Source: an uncultured Pseudomonadota bacterium
Lineage (GTDB): Bacteria > Myxococcota_A > UBA796 > GCA-2862545
Reading direction: 5' to 3'
Length of the DNA: 64,000 nt
Assembly: GCA_913061235.1 (NCBI GenBank)
Contig: CAJXTB010000023.1
Location: forward strand, 38,780 to 102,779
Shown here one piece after another: positions 27,062 to 34,437 of the stretch (its first letter is position 1; each line of letters begins with the position of its first letter). Position numbers and translations under genes: made by a program. The notes under the pieces were generated by a model. It made no database searches. It was not told the origin of the DNA and was given only the letters and a program-made list of their open reading frames with translations.

Positions 27062-27463
27062 TCAGAGTTTTTCAGCGGCCTCGGACTGGGCTTTCTTCGC
27101 TAGTTCTTCGGCTTTGAAGTCTTCTTTACTCATGCTCGTCAGGTGCCAGCCGTTCTTGTGGGGGCATTCGTAGATGAACAGCCAGATACCTCGCTCGGCC
27201 ACCAGGATTTTCTCTCGGCGCTCGGCGGCCTGTTTCGACTCATAGGCTTGCTTGGAGCATGGGTCACAGTGCTGGCTTGGCGTGTGGCGCTTGGCCGGAC
27301 AGAGGTGCCAATCACCGCAGTTCTCGCACAGGTAGGGCACCATGCGCTTCTTGTAGCGCTTGAAGACATAGTCAGCGCCGTCCTCGGCGTCGTCGCTGGA
27401 ATAGTAGCCTTTCCGAGGCTTTCCGCTCCGGGTGACGCAGCTCTGTGACTGACTGGCGTACAT
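27062..27463 (-). CDS. Small zinc-ribbon-like protein
   Basis: A 133-residue basic protein. The ATG at 27463 is chosen; the longer frame upstream overlaps the start region of the opposite-strand gene and lacks a domain. The centre reads YFKRYKKR-type then PYLCENCGDWHLCPAKR, and QHCDPC follows. CxxC-x-x-W-H-L-C is a small zinc-knuckle pattern seen in phage- and plasmid-type accessory proteins. A second YECPHKNGWHLTS near the C-terminus repeats the C...WHL motif. The C-terminus is a charged helix (EELAKKAQSEAAEKL). A nucleic-acid-binding role is plausible but unproven. Confidence 0.6.
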   Translation of the reverse strand: MYASQSQSCVTRSGKPRKGYYSSDDAEDGADYVFKRYKKRMVPYLCENCGDWHLCPAKRHTPSQHCDPCSKQAYESKQAAERREKILVAERGIWLFIYECPHKNGWHLTSMSKEDFKAEELAKKAQSEAAEKL

Positions 27464-27629
27464 GGCGAAAACCTTCGAGAACGTGGAAGTTGGCGGAGTT
27501 AACTCTGACCCACGAACACGGCGAACTTTGCACGGACCCTTCCAACGGTGAGTGATCGAGACGCGCTGCTTATCGCCGCTTTCGCAGGGGCTCGCTGGCG
27601 CTCCGACGGACGCAGCCGTATGGACCGGC

Positions 27630-28805
27630 ATGACTCGCTCGGAACCGACTGACGCCCGCCCGTACTGCTATCGATGCGACAAGCCCGAGAGTATGTGCCT
27701 GTGTGCGCACCTGACTCCCATCGCCAACACCGTGGGCATTCACGTGCTCCAGCACCCTGCTGAGCGCCGCCACGCTATCGGAACGGCCAGGCTTGTGCGG
27801 CTCGGCCTCGCCTCGGCGCACGTTCACGTGATGCAGCAGCAGGAAGGCAGTGCTGCGACCGAACCGGTGGAGTTCCCAGAGGGTACTGGGCTGCTGTACC
27901 CGTCGCCACAGGCGCGAGAACTGGGCGACTTACCCGCCGATGAACGGCCCAAACACCTGGTCGTCATTGACGGAACATGGGCGCAAGCACACCGTTTGTA
28001 CCGGGACAATACGTGGATCTCAGATCTGCCTCAATACCGCCTGACCCTGGACACCGAGAGCCGGTACCGCATCCGAAAGGAGCCGCGATTTGAGTGCGTG
28101 TCGACAGTGGAAGCGGTGGTGGCCGCACTGCGCTGTCTGGAGCCGGACCTCGAGGGCATTGACCGGCTGGATAGTGCCTTTGATGCCATGATTGATGCGC
28201 AGATTGTACAGGCCGCTCGACCGTCGCTCCACAAGCGCTTCAAGCGTCCTCGCAAGAGAGCCGCTACGCCGATTCCCGCCGTGTTGCTCGCTCCTGACGT
28301 CGCCGTAGTGGTTGTGTTTGCCGAAGCCGAACCGCCACTGGACGGTGACGTAGGACCGCGCGGGCCCGTACGTATCTCCGCTGTGAGCCTTCGCAGCGGC
28401 CGTCTGTTCGACAGTCTGGTGCAGACCCGAGCCCGTCCGGACGGCTACCTGCTTGAGAACATGGGAATCCACGACCACCAACTGAAAGATGCGCCTGCGT
28501 TTCCTGAGGCGCTGTCGGCGTTCCACCAGTTCTGCCAGGAAGAAGATGGTTCGGTGGTGATGACCTCGTGGAACCCCTGGACCCACCGCTGGCTGACGGA
28601 GGTGAGCCACGATGTCCCCAACATCCTGTTGAAGGGCGTGTGGGCCAACATCTGCCAGCAACGAGTGTTGGGACTCGCGAACCTTGTGGCGCACCTTGAA
28701 CTACAGCCGGAGGACCTGCCGATTGCCGGACGCGCGGGCGTTCGCTTGGCCCAGGCCCAGGCCATGGCGAAACACATTGTGCAGAGTGCGCCCGGTGGCT
28801 CTTGA
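27630..28805 (+). CDS. DTW-domain protein (tRNA uridine aminocarboxypropyltransferase type) with degenerate exonuclease-like C-domain
   Basis: A 391-residue protein. Residues 1-200 are a DTW domain, whose characterised members (TapT, DTWD1/2) add an aminocarboxypropyl group to uridine in tRNA using S-adenosylmethionine. A cysteine cluster (YCYRCDKPESMCLCAHLTP) is followed by LQHPAERRHAIGTARL and the DTW signature as VVIDGTWAQAHRLYRDN. Residues about 225-391 resemble a DnaQ/RNase T-like exonuclease fold: MGIHDHQLKDAPAFPEALSA follows the ExoII loop pattern. However, the catalytic acidic residues are largely replaced (FAEAEP; TSWNPWTHRW), so it is probably not a nuclease. The ATG at 27630 is placed at the start of homology. 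It overlaps the next gene by 11 bases. Confidence 0.8.
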   Translation: MTRSEPTDARPYCYRCDKPESMCLCAHLTPIANTVGIHVLQHPAERRHAIGTARLVRLGLASAHVHVMQQQEGSAATEPVEFPEGTGLLYPSPQARELGDLPADERPKHLVVIDGTWAQAHRLYRDNTWISDLPQYRLTLDTESRYRIRKEPRFECVSTVEAVVAALRCLEPDLEGIDRLDSAFDAMIDAQIVQAARPSLHKRFKRPRKRAATPIPAVLLAPDVAVVVVFAEAEPPLDGDVGPRGPVRISAVSLRSGRLFDSLVQTRARPDGYLLENMGIHDHQLKDAPAFPEALSAFHQFCQEEDGSVVMTSWNPWTHRWLTEVSHDVPNILLKGVWANICQQRVLGLANLVAHLELQPEDLPIAGRAGVRLAQAQAMAKHIVQSAPGGS

Positions 28806-29217
28806 GGTCCGAGTACTACAGGTCGGTGTCTCGGCCATACGCGGGGTGCGCGCCGAGGTCTTGGGTGCCGCCGGTCTCGGTGCCAAAAACCAGGTAGACC
28901 ACCTCGATACCACTCGACACTGGGCCCTTCTTGTCGACGGAGAGGTCGTGGGATGTGCCACGGTTGTGGAGGTTCGTGGTGTGCTGCTGAGGGCCATGGC
29001 TGTGTGCGCCCGCAGGCGAGGTCTTGGCCTGGGACGCGTGCTGCTGGCGGCGGTCTGCGACGACGTGGCACAGCGCATGTGGTGCAACGCTCGACTACCG
29101 GCGGTGCCGTTCTTTCTGGCGTGTGGATGGGTAGAGCAGAGCCCAGTCTTCGACATGCGAGGAAAGGGGCTTCACCAACGTCTCGAGTGGATACCGGATG
29201 CCCAGGCCGCTGACTGA
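28795..29217 (+). CDS. GNAT-family N-acetyltransferase
   Basis: A 140-residue acetyltransferase. HWALLVDGEVVGCATVVEVR gives the central strands, and RAMAVCARRRGLGLGRVLLA contains the acetyl-CoA-binding R-x-x-G-x-G motif. NARLPAVPFFLACGWVEQSPVFD is the C-terminal N-A-x-x-x-A-x-x-F-Y-x-x-x-G-F-type region. The GTG at 28795 (VALEVRVLQVG) lies inside the end of the DTW gene, an 11-base overlap in another frame, so the two are translationally coupled. The substrate is unknown; coupling to a tRNA-modification gene hints at RNA or translation-related acetylation, as inference only. Confidence 0.75.
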   Translation: MALEVRVLQVGVSAIRGVRAEVLGAAGLGAKNQVDHLDTTRHWALLVDGEVVGCATVVEVRGVLLRAMAVCARRRGLGLGRVLLAAVCDDVAQRMWCNARLPAVPFFLACGWVEQSPVFDMRGKGLHQRLEWIPDAQAAD

Positions 29218-29247
29218 GTGACGTCGAGGCCGCAGTGCCTGTTGTTG

Positions 29248-29994
29248 TCAGCCTAGTCCCATCAGTCCTTCCAGCCGCTTGACCCGTCGTCGACTGACCG
29301 GGACTCGTTGTCCTCCCTCCAGCTCCACTTCGACGGATGACCCGCTTGGCCACAGGCGAAGCGCCCGCTCGACGTTGACGATGGCCGATCGGCTCACGCG
29401 CACGAACGGCGGGCTGGGTAGCTCCGCTTCAACATCCGCGAGACCCCCAGACAGCCGAGAGATTTCCCCGTCAACCGTGTGGGCGAAGGCCGTTCCAGCG
29501 TCTACCTGGACGAAGAGCAGTGCCCCGACAGCGATGCTCCCGACAGCCCGCCCGTGGTGGGCGGTGAGTGTTGCCGTAGGCGGCGGTGGTGCCGCGGCGG
29601 GGGCGGTCCCGGTGCGTGCCCAATAGGCCTGGCGTACGCGTCGAAGGGCTTCGGCAAGACGGTCGCGCTCCACCGGTTTGAGCAAGTAGTCAACGCTCTC
29701 TAGGGCGAAGGCCTGGACTGCGTGTTCCGCGTGAGCTGTTGTGAAGACCACGGCGGGCCGCACACTCTGGGGCAGGTAGTCGCGAAGCCGGGCAGCAGCC
29801 TCGGTGCCGGACAGCTCCGGCATGTCTACGTCTAGGAAGACAAGGTCTGGGCGCAGCTCCAGGGTCTTAGCGACCGCCTCGGCACCGGTTCTGGCGTCAC
29901 CGATGACCACGATGTCCGTGTGGGGCTGCAGCAAGCGGCGCAGGCGGGCTCGGGCCTTGGGTTCGTCGTCTACGACAAGTGCGCGTAGGGTCAT
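29248..29994 (-). CDS. LytTR-family response regulator
   Basis: A 248-residue regulator. Residues 1-125 are a receiver domain with acid pocket D9/D10 (VVDDEP), phosphoacceptor Asp55 (FLDVDMP), VFTTAHAEHA and the conserved Lys in DYLLKPVE. After a Pro/Ala linker (AAAPPPPTAT), residues 150-248 are a LytTR DNA-binding domain (VGALLFVQVDAG, PPFVRVSRSAIVNVERAL, RVPVSRRRVKRLEG). It is the last gene of a three-gene operon and overlaps the kinase gene as ATGA (29991-29994). Its promoters are not visible; LytTR proteins usually bind paired direct repeats. Confidence 0.93.
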   Translation of the reverse strand: MTLRALVVDDEPKARARLRRLLQPHTDIVVIGDARTGAEAVAKTLELRPDLVFLDVDMPELSGTEAAARLRDYLPQSVRPAVVFTTAHAEHAVQAFALESVDYLLKPVERDRLAEALRRVRQAYWARTGTAPAAAPPPPTATLTAHHGRAVGSIAVGALLFVQVDAGTAFAHTVDGEISRLSGGLADVEAELPSPPFVRVSRSAIVNVERALRLWPSGSSVEVELEGGQRVPVSRRRVKRLEGLMGLG

Positions 29995-31031
29995 GTGGAC
30001 TCCAGGGGAATCGTCAGGATGAGCCGGGTTCCGGGGAAGTTAGGGTCGCGTGTGAGGCTGGCGTTGCCTTGTGGCCAGGCCAGGCGAATGCGCTCCACGC
30101 AGTTTCGCAGCCCGCCGCCGGCGCCCTCGGTTCCGCGCTTTCGAAGAGTTCCCGCGGCAAGTTCGGTAGCAATCTCGGCGGGAAGACCGGGGCCGTCGTC
30201 TTCGATGCTGAGTCGAACGAACTCGGTGTCTATGGTCAGCTCGACCTCGACTCTGCCGCCATTCACCAGGTCGGCGGCGGCGTACTTGACGGCGTTCTCG
30301 ACGAGTGGCTGAACCAGCAGGCCCGGGACAAGAATCTCGATGCCGTCGAGCTTCTTGAGTCCGACGACTGACCAGCTCAAGCGCTCACCCAGACGGGTTG
30401 CCTCGATGCGCAGTAGGCGGCGGACGAGGTCCAGTTCTTCGACCAGAGGGACGCGTCTGGCGGAGCTGCGCAGCCCCATGCGCATCATCGCGGACAGGTC
30501 AGTGACCAGGTCTTCGGCGGCGTCTTCGTCTTCATGGACGACCTGTGCGAGGGTGTTGAGGGTGTTGAATAGGAAGTGTGGGTTGATCTGTGCAGACAAG
30601 GCGGACAAGCGGCTCTCGAGCGAGGTGCGCTCCAGCTCAGCGACGCGGCGGCCTTGCGTGTCCACCTCGGTAGCGAGACGCAGGTGGGTGTAGGCCATGC
30701 CGCCAACCGTCACGCCGAGGAGCAGAAAGCCAACGAACAACGTGGACAGCTCCGGTAGCCGCAGGACCATGTAGGGCAAGCCGTAGGTCAGGGCGTGTGC
30801 GACCGCTGCAAGCAGTGCGGCTGAGATGACCACTCCCATGTCGAGCCACACGGAGACGTAGACAGGCAGGTGGCGCCAGGGCAGGCGGACCAAGTTCTGT
30901 GCGAGAACGGCAAAGCCGCCGACGAGTAGCGCCTGTAGGGGGAGGAAGTCCTGGTGAAGAACGGCAAGCGCCCCCAGGGCCACGAGGACCCCGAGGGCTG
31001 CCGAGACGACACTCGCCCAGGCGTGGGTCAT
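29991..31031 (-). CDS. LytS-type membrane sensor histidine kinase
   Basis: A 346-residue kinase. Four N-terminal transmembrane segments (about 7-26, 32-50, 56-82 and 95-117) are followed by a short coiled coil (EVDTQGRRVAELERTSLESR). The His_kinase domain QINPHFLFNTLNTLAQVV carries phospho-acceptor His152. The HATPase has N-box PLVENAVKYA and G-boxes EDDGPGLP and GTEGAGGGLRNC. This is the LytS/YehU class that pairs with LytTR regulators. The ATG at 31031 overlaps the stop of the upstream gene as ATGA; the longer frame upstream would run back through that gene and is rejected. The ligand is unknown; the bactofilin-like partner suggests envelope sensing. Confidence 0.9.
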   Translation of the reverse strand: MTHAWASVVSAALGVLVALGALAVLHQDFLPLQALLVGGFAVLAQNLVRLPWRHLPVYVSVWLDMGVVISAALLAAVAHALTYGLPYMVLRLPELSTLFVGFLLLGVTVGGMAYTHLRLATEVDTQGRRVAELERTSLESRLSALSAQINPHFLFNTLNTLAQVVHEDEDAAEDLVTDLSAMMRMGLRSSARRVPLVEELDLVRRLLRIEATRLGERLSWSVVGLKKLDGIEILVPGLLVQPLVENAVKYAAADLVNGGRVEVELTIDTEFVRLSIEDDGPGLPAEIATELAAGTLRKRGTEGAGGGLRNCVERIRLAWPQGNASLTRDPNFPGTRLILTIPLEST

Positions 31032-32203
31032 GCGGGGGTCTGCGACGCGGTCTTCGACGGGGTCTTCGACGAGGTCTTCATGCGCATCTGCATCCACATC
31101 GCTCCACCGCCCATGACCGTGGCGACGAACCAGAACAGGAAGCCAACCCAGGGGAGACTGGTGAAGAGTACTAAGGGAACCAAGCCAATGGCGAGGGACA
31201 GCATTGGAGCGCCCCATGCGTCAGGACGGAACCGGCGGAGAATGAGGTCACCAATTGCCTGGGCGGCGAACAGCTGGCAGACGTACAGCAGGACGAAGAA
31301 GGTCGCCATTCCCAGCATGCCGAGGGGCAAGGGAATGAGCAGTGCCATGGCCAGAAGGGAGGCGAGTGGCAGGAATAGGAAGCCGGCCACGCCGTATCCG
31401 AGGCTCTGTGCCGGCTTATCGACAATCACTCGGCTCACTCCTGCGCCGGCAGCGCCGAACAGCAGAAGTAGGACGACGCCCGCCACGAGCTTCGATGCGT
31501 AAGACCATCCTGTCCACAGTATCCACGACAGGATTCCGCCGACGATGGACTTTTGGGGCTGCGTATTGCCGGTTTCTCCAGCATTGCCCTCTGTCCAGCT
31601 GACCGCGCCAGCCACGACGTCGTCGGCACCCACACTGGCGACGGGGGAGGTGTAGTCGAGGTCACCACCGATAGCGGCGCCGTCGCTAAAGACGAGCTCT
31701 CCGGCGTCCACCGACACGTCTCCGCCGATGACTCCGCCGAGGTTGAGGCTGCCTGCGCCGACTGTGGCGTTGCCGGCGATAACGCCGTTCATGTCGACCT
31801 CGCCGCCACCGACGTGTAGGTGACCGCCGATTCGAGCGTCGGGTGTGAAGACGACTTCGCCGCCTACTGCGTACACGTCGCCGTTGATGGGGGCATCGAT
31901 ACGGACACTACCGCCAGCCACGAGTAGGTCGCCGTGTACCGTCTCATTGATGACGACGTCGCCGCCTAGAATGTACGCGTTGTCTCCGACAGGCCCACCA
32001 AGGTTGACCCGGCCGCCCATTCCGAAGGCATCGTTGGAGCCGTTGGAGACGGAGATGTCTTCGTCCATCTTGAACAATGGGGGTCCGGGAAGCTCGGCTG
32101 GAGCCTCAATCTGCACCTCAACCACAGGCGCTTCGGGTGCGTCTGCGGGCACTTCGGGGGGGGCGGCAGTGGCGAGGGACGCAAGCAGCGACAGGACAAT
32201 CAT
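31028..32203 (-). CDS. Bactofilin-like beta-helix protein with C-terminal membrane helices
   Basis: A 391-residue protein. Signal peptide MIVLSLLASLATAA, then a Pro/Glu linker. Residues 50-205 are a polymer-forming (bactofilin-type) beta-helix in short turns such as LGGPVGDNAYILGGDVVI, HGDLLVAGGSVRID, NGDVYAVGGEVVF and IGGDVSVDAGELVF. Residues about 225-375 contain four or five hydrophobic helices, and the tail KTSSKTPSKTASQTPA is Lys/Thr-rich. Extracytoplasmic bactofilin-like domains on membrane anchors are known in envelope-stress loci. It is the first gene of the operon with the LytS/LytTR pair, joined by ATGA, so the pair may report on it. GGAG precedes the ATG. Confidence 0.75.
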   Translation of the reverse strand: MIVLSLLASLATAAPPEVPADAPEAPVVEVQIEAPAELPGPPLFKMDEDISVSNGSNDAFGMGGRVNLGGPVGDNAYILGGDVVINETVHGDLLVAGGSVRIDAPINGDVYAVGGEVVFTPDARIGGHLHVGGGEVDMNGVIAGNATVGAGSLNLGGVIGGDVSVDAGELVFSDGAAIGGDLDYTSPVASVGADDVVAGAVSWTEGNAGETGNTQPQKSIVGGILSWILWTGWSYASKLVAGVVLLLLFGAAGAGVSRVIVDKPAQSLGYGVAGFLFLPLASLLAMALLIPLPLGMLGMATFFVLLYVCQLFAAQAIGDLILRRFRPDAWGAPMLSLAIGLVPLVLFTSLPWVGFLFWFVATVMGGGAMWMQMRMKTSSKTPSKTASQTPA

Positions 32204-32514
32204 GATGTCTCCATGGGTTGGCCCACCTCTTCACGTGGCAACGGGGAGCCCGTGGTGCGCCGACCACTCACCGGTCGCCCTAACCGTTGGGTGGTTGGAA
32301 AAAGAGCCGCCGGCCCTGAAGTGGTTGGGATTCGATGCCGAACGGGTCGCTGTTCGTGTCCAACGGCACCGGCCGCCACGCCTCGGGTCACGCCATGTTG
32401 TAGGGCCCCGCAGGTGCAGGGAGACGTGTACGGGCAGCTTCCCGGCCCTGCCGGCGAAGGCTGGGACCTGATTCTGGCCGACGTCGTTCACTTCTCGTCT
32501 TTTGCGGGTGGGAG
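32204..32514. other. 311-base intergenic region with a dispersed repeat
   Basis: This lies between the start of the bactofilin-like gene and the stop of the hexapeptide/FReD gene. It contains the repeat copy at 32254-32330. No ORF, promoter or RNA motif was recognised in the rest. Confidence 0.6.
32254..32330 (+). repeat. Dispersed intergenic repeat, copy A
   Basis: A 26-base core (GGTGCGCCGACCACT, then ACCGGTCGCC) matches 34213-34238 with one mismatch. Partly conserved GTTGGG and AGTGGTTGGGA follow in the same order. It lies downstream of the gene whose upstream side carries copy B, in the same orientation. Confidence 0.7.
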
Positions 32515-34098
32515 CTAGCGCAGCCCCACGGACATCAGCTCATCACCGGCGGGGCTATGACCGTTCTCGTTGAACGCTTGACCCAGGTAGGTGGTTCCGT
32601 TCCAGTCGCCATTCATGCGGTAGTACGGAGTGCTGACGTCGCTTGTCCAGCCGTTACAGACCTTGTATCCGGTACCATAAATGCCTGACACCATGAACCC
32701 GACCTCCATCCACAAGCGAGTCTCGTTGGCTTGGGAATCGCAAATGAGCAGCTGATAGTCTCCATTGTAGCCGCCAGCCGGTGAGCTTGCCGTAATGCCA
32801 TGGGGCGTGAAGGTACCTGAGTTAGCGGAAGTGCCATTACCAGCGCTGCCAAATCCGGACGTAGAGGCTGTCAGGTCTCCTGGGGTGTCCCGGGAGAACC
32901 AGGCCTGCTGACCGCGGTCGTGGGCTGTGTACAAGACCTCCGAGAACGGAATGTCCCGGCACCGTGCGCGATAGCCATCAACGCCGAAGGTACCTAGGTA
33001 TTCGTCTGTGCGAACGTGGATTTCTCCCGGACCAGACTCGGAGTGGCACATGGTCCAGCCCCCGCCATCTGTGTCCATATCGCAGTACACATTGTATTCG
33101 CTACCGCCGGCATCTACCGTGTAAATCCCACTTGTAGCGAGTGCTCCGTTGTACATGGGCGAGTTTACGTAGGTCTCGCAACGGTCCGCAACCGAGCCAT
33201 CTTGGAATCGACGAGCGCCACTCTGCAGCACAATCCCGCCGGAGCTGGCAATCACAGTATTGCGTGGCAAGACTGTGTTGGCGTCTACGACGGCGAAATC
33301 GCCAATATCGCTGCCCGCTCCGATTCGAGCATCGGCGCTGATGGTGACGTTTGCACCAATCGTGACGTTCCGTGCGATTCGCACATTGGTTCCGAGTTCG
33401 CTTCCTAATCCAATCGTGACGTTCTTCCTTACCTTAACGCCATTGCGAAGAGTGACGTTGTTCGCGATATCGGCTTCTGGCCCGACAACCACGCCGGTCT
33501 CTGCGGTCACATTGTTTCCGAAGAGTCCGCCGCGGCCAAACACCACGTTGTTGGCGACGTCTGCGTCTGTCCCAATGTCCACCAAGTTTCCGATGACGAT
33601 ATTGTCCGCGAGCAGTCCGTCGTCGCCGACTGTGGACGCGTAGCCGAGGAACAAGGAGGTTCCGACATCTGTGCCCGTTCCTAGGCGTGAGGCGCGGCCT
33701 AGTGTGGCACCAGTCCCGGTTGTGACGTTCGACTCGATCACCGCTCCGCGGGAGACGATGGACCCGCCACCCAATACAACGCCAGTCGAGGCGCCCGAAC
33801 CCGGTTCGAGACTCGCATTTTGAGCAATCGTAGACCCGTCACCCACAGATGCGAATGCACCGACCGTAGCCCGGCTCTGTACCGAGACCCCGCTACCGAG
33901 CACAGCGTTGGGCGCAATGGTCGCTAGGGTAGAGACACAGTCGTCGCCGTAGCCGTCTAGGTTTTCATCGGTTTGCAGGGGATTGGCTAGGTCGACGCAA
34001 TTGTCAATAGAGTCCAGAACACCGTCATTGTCGTCGTCCTGAGCGTGCGCTGAAACCGAAACCACCAATGCCAAAGCGCAAAATCCAAACCGGTACAT
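32515..34098 (-). CDS. Secreted hexapeptide beta-helix protein with FReD-like domain, subtype B
   Basis: A 527-residue protein from the ATG at 34098 (GGGGGAACC upstream) with signal peptide MYRFGFCALALVVSVSAHAQ. Residues 21-55 are a thrombospondin-type-3 calcium motif (DDDNDGVLDSIDNCVD; DGYGDDC). Residues about 60-300 are hexapeptide LbH turns (LGSGVSVQSRATVGAFASVG; NNVTLRNGVKVRKNVTIGLG). Residues 310-527 are a FReD-like domain with YCDMDTDGGGWTMCHSESG, GYRARCRDIPFSEVLYTAH and LMSVGLR, matching the 23981 gene. It is flanked by two copies of an intergenic repeat in direct orientation. It probably presents the FReD-like head on a trimeric stalk at the surface; this is inferred. Confidence 0.75.
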   Translation of the reverse strand: MYRFGFCALALVVSVSAHAQDDDNDGVLDSIDNCVDLANPLQTDENLDGYGDDCVSTLATIAPNAVLGSGVSVQSRATVGAFASVGDGSTIAQNASLEPGSGASTGVVLGGGSIVSRGAVIESNVTTGTGATLGRASRLGTGTDVGTSLFLGYASTVGDDGLLADNIVIGNLVDIGTDADVANNVVFGRGGLFGNNVTAETGVVVGPEADIANNVTLRNGVKVRKNVTIGLGSELGTNVRIARNVTIGANVTISADARIGAGSDIGDFAVVDANTVLPRNTVIASSGGIVLQSGARRFQDGSVADRCETYVNSPMYNGALATSGIYTVDAGGSEYNVYCDMDTDGGGWTMCHSESGPGEIHVRTDEYLGTFGVDGYRARCRDIPFSEVLYTAHDRGQQAWFSRDTPGDLTASTSGFGSAGNGTSANSGTFTPHGITASSPAGGYNGDYQLLICDSQANETRLWMEVGFMVSGIYGTGYKVCNGWTSDVSTPYYRMNGDWNGTTYLGQAFNENGHSPAGDELMSVGLR

Positions 34099-34212
34099 CG
34101 GTTCCCCCCATTCTTGAATGCACCGCATGGTACTTGATTTCCATCTGAATTGCGACGCATTTGGAGGGCGGGCGTAGGGATTACAGCGTTGCCCGAACAG
34201 GTCGACCTGCGG

Positions 34213-34282
34213 GGTGCGCCGACCACTGACCGGTCGCCGTAATTGTTGGGGGTGCGTTGACCGGACCCATGAGTGGTTGGGA
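34213..34282 (+). repeat. Dispersed intergenic repeat, copy B
   Basis: Core at 34213-34238 with one mismatch to copy A. The shared GTTGGG and AGTGGTTGGGA blocks follow. Together the two copies bracket the gene at 32515-34098. Confidence 0.7.
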
Positions 34283-34337
34283 CAAGCTCAACGCACCGCC
34301 CAGCCCTCTCGACTCCGATTCTGTGGGGATCAGCCAC

Positions 34338-34355
34338 GGGTATACGCCGGGTATA
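34338..34355 (+). promoter_or_regulatory. Paired GGGTATA direct repeat, site 1
   Basis: GGGTATA at 34338-34344 and again at 34349-34355 gives an 11-base period, one helical turn. It sits in a block beginning GATCAGCCACGGG whose counterpart upstream of the 41318 gene is also GATCA-CC-GGGTATAC. The site is about 83 bases before the MopE-repeat gene start at 34438. Confidence 0.55.
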
Positions 34356-34364
34356 CCAACGAGC

Positions 34365-34391
34365 GTTCGAGGAAAAGTGCCTTACTCGAAC
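34365..34391 (+). promoter_or_regulatory. Inverted repeat after the GGGTATA site 1
   Basis: GTTCGAG (34365-34371) and CTCGAAC (34385-34391) are perfect inverted 7-mers with a 13-base loop. They begin 10 bases after the direct repeat and lie upstream of the MopE-repeat gene. They could be an operator half-site pair or an mRNA leader hairpin. Confidence 0.35.
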
Positions 34392-34437
34392 CCTTGGCAC
34401 CTTGTCCCTCGTGGTCGTGTGCCGCTCGGGGGCAGTA

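Larger units (their letters stand above)
34099..34437. other. 339-base divergent intergenic region with regulatory repeats
   Basis: This lies between the minus-strand hexapeptide/FReD gene and the plus-strand MopE-repeat gene. It contains the dispersed repeat copy B, the paired GGGTATA element and a downstream inverted repeat. These are listed separately; no ORF is supported. Confidence 0.7.

Noticed and set aside
31031..31217. N-terminal extension of the LytS-type kinase
   Set aside because: It reads through the coding sequence of the upstream bactofilin-like gene in another frame; the ATGA overlap gives a better start at 31031.
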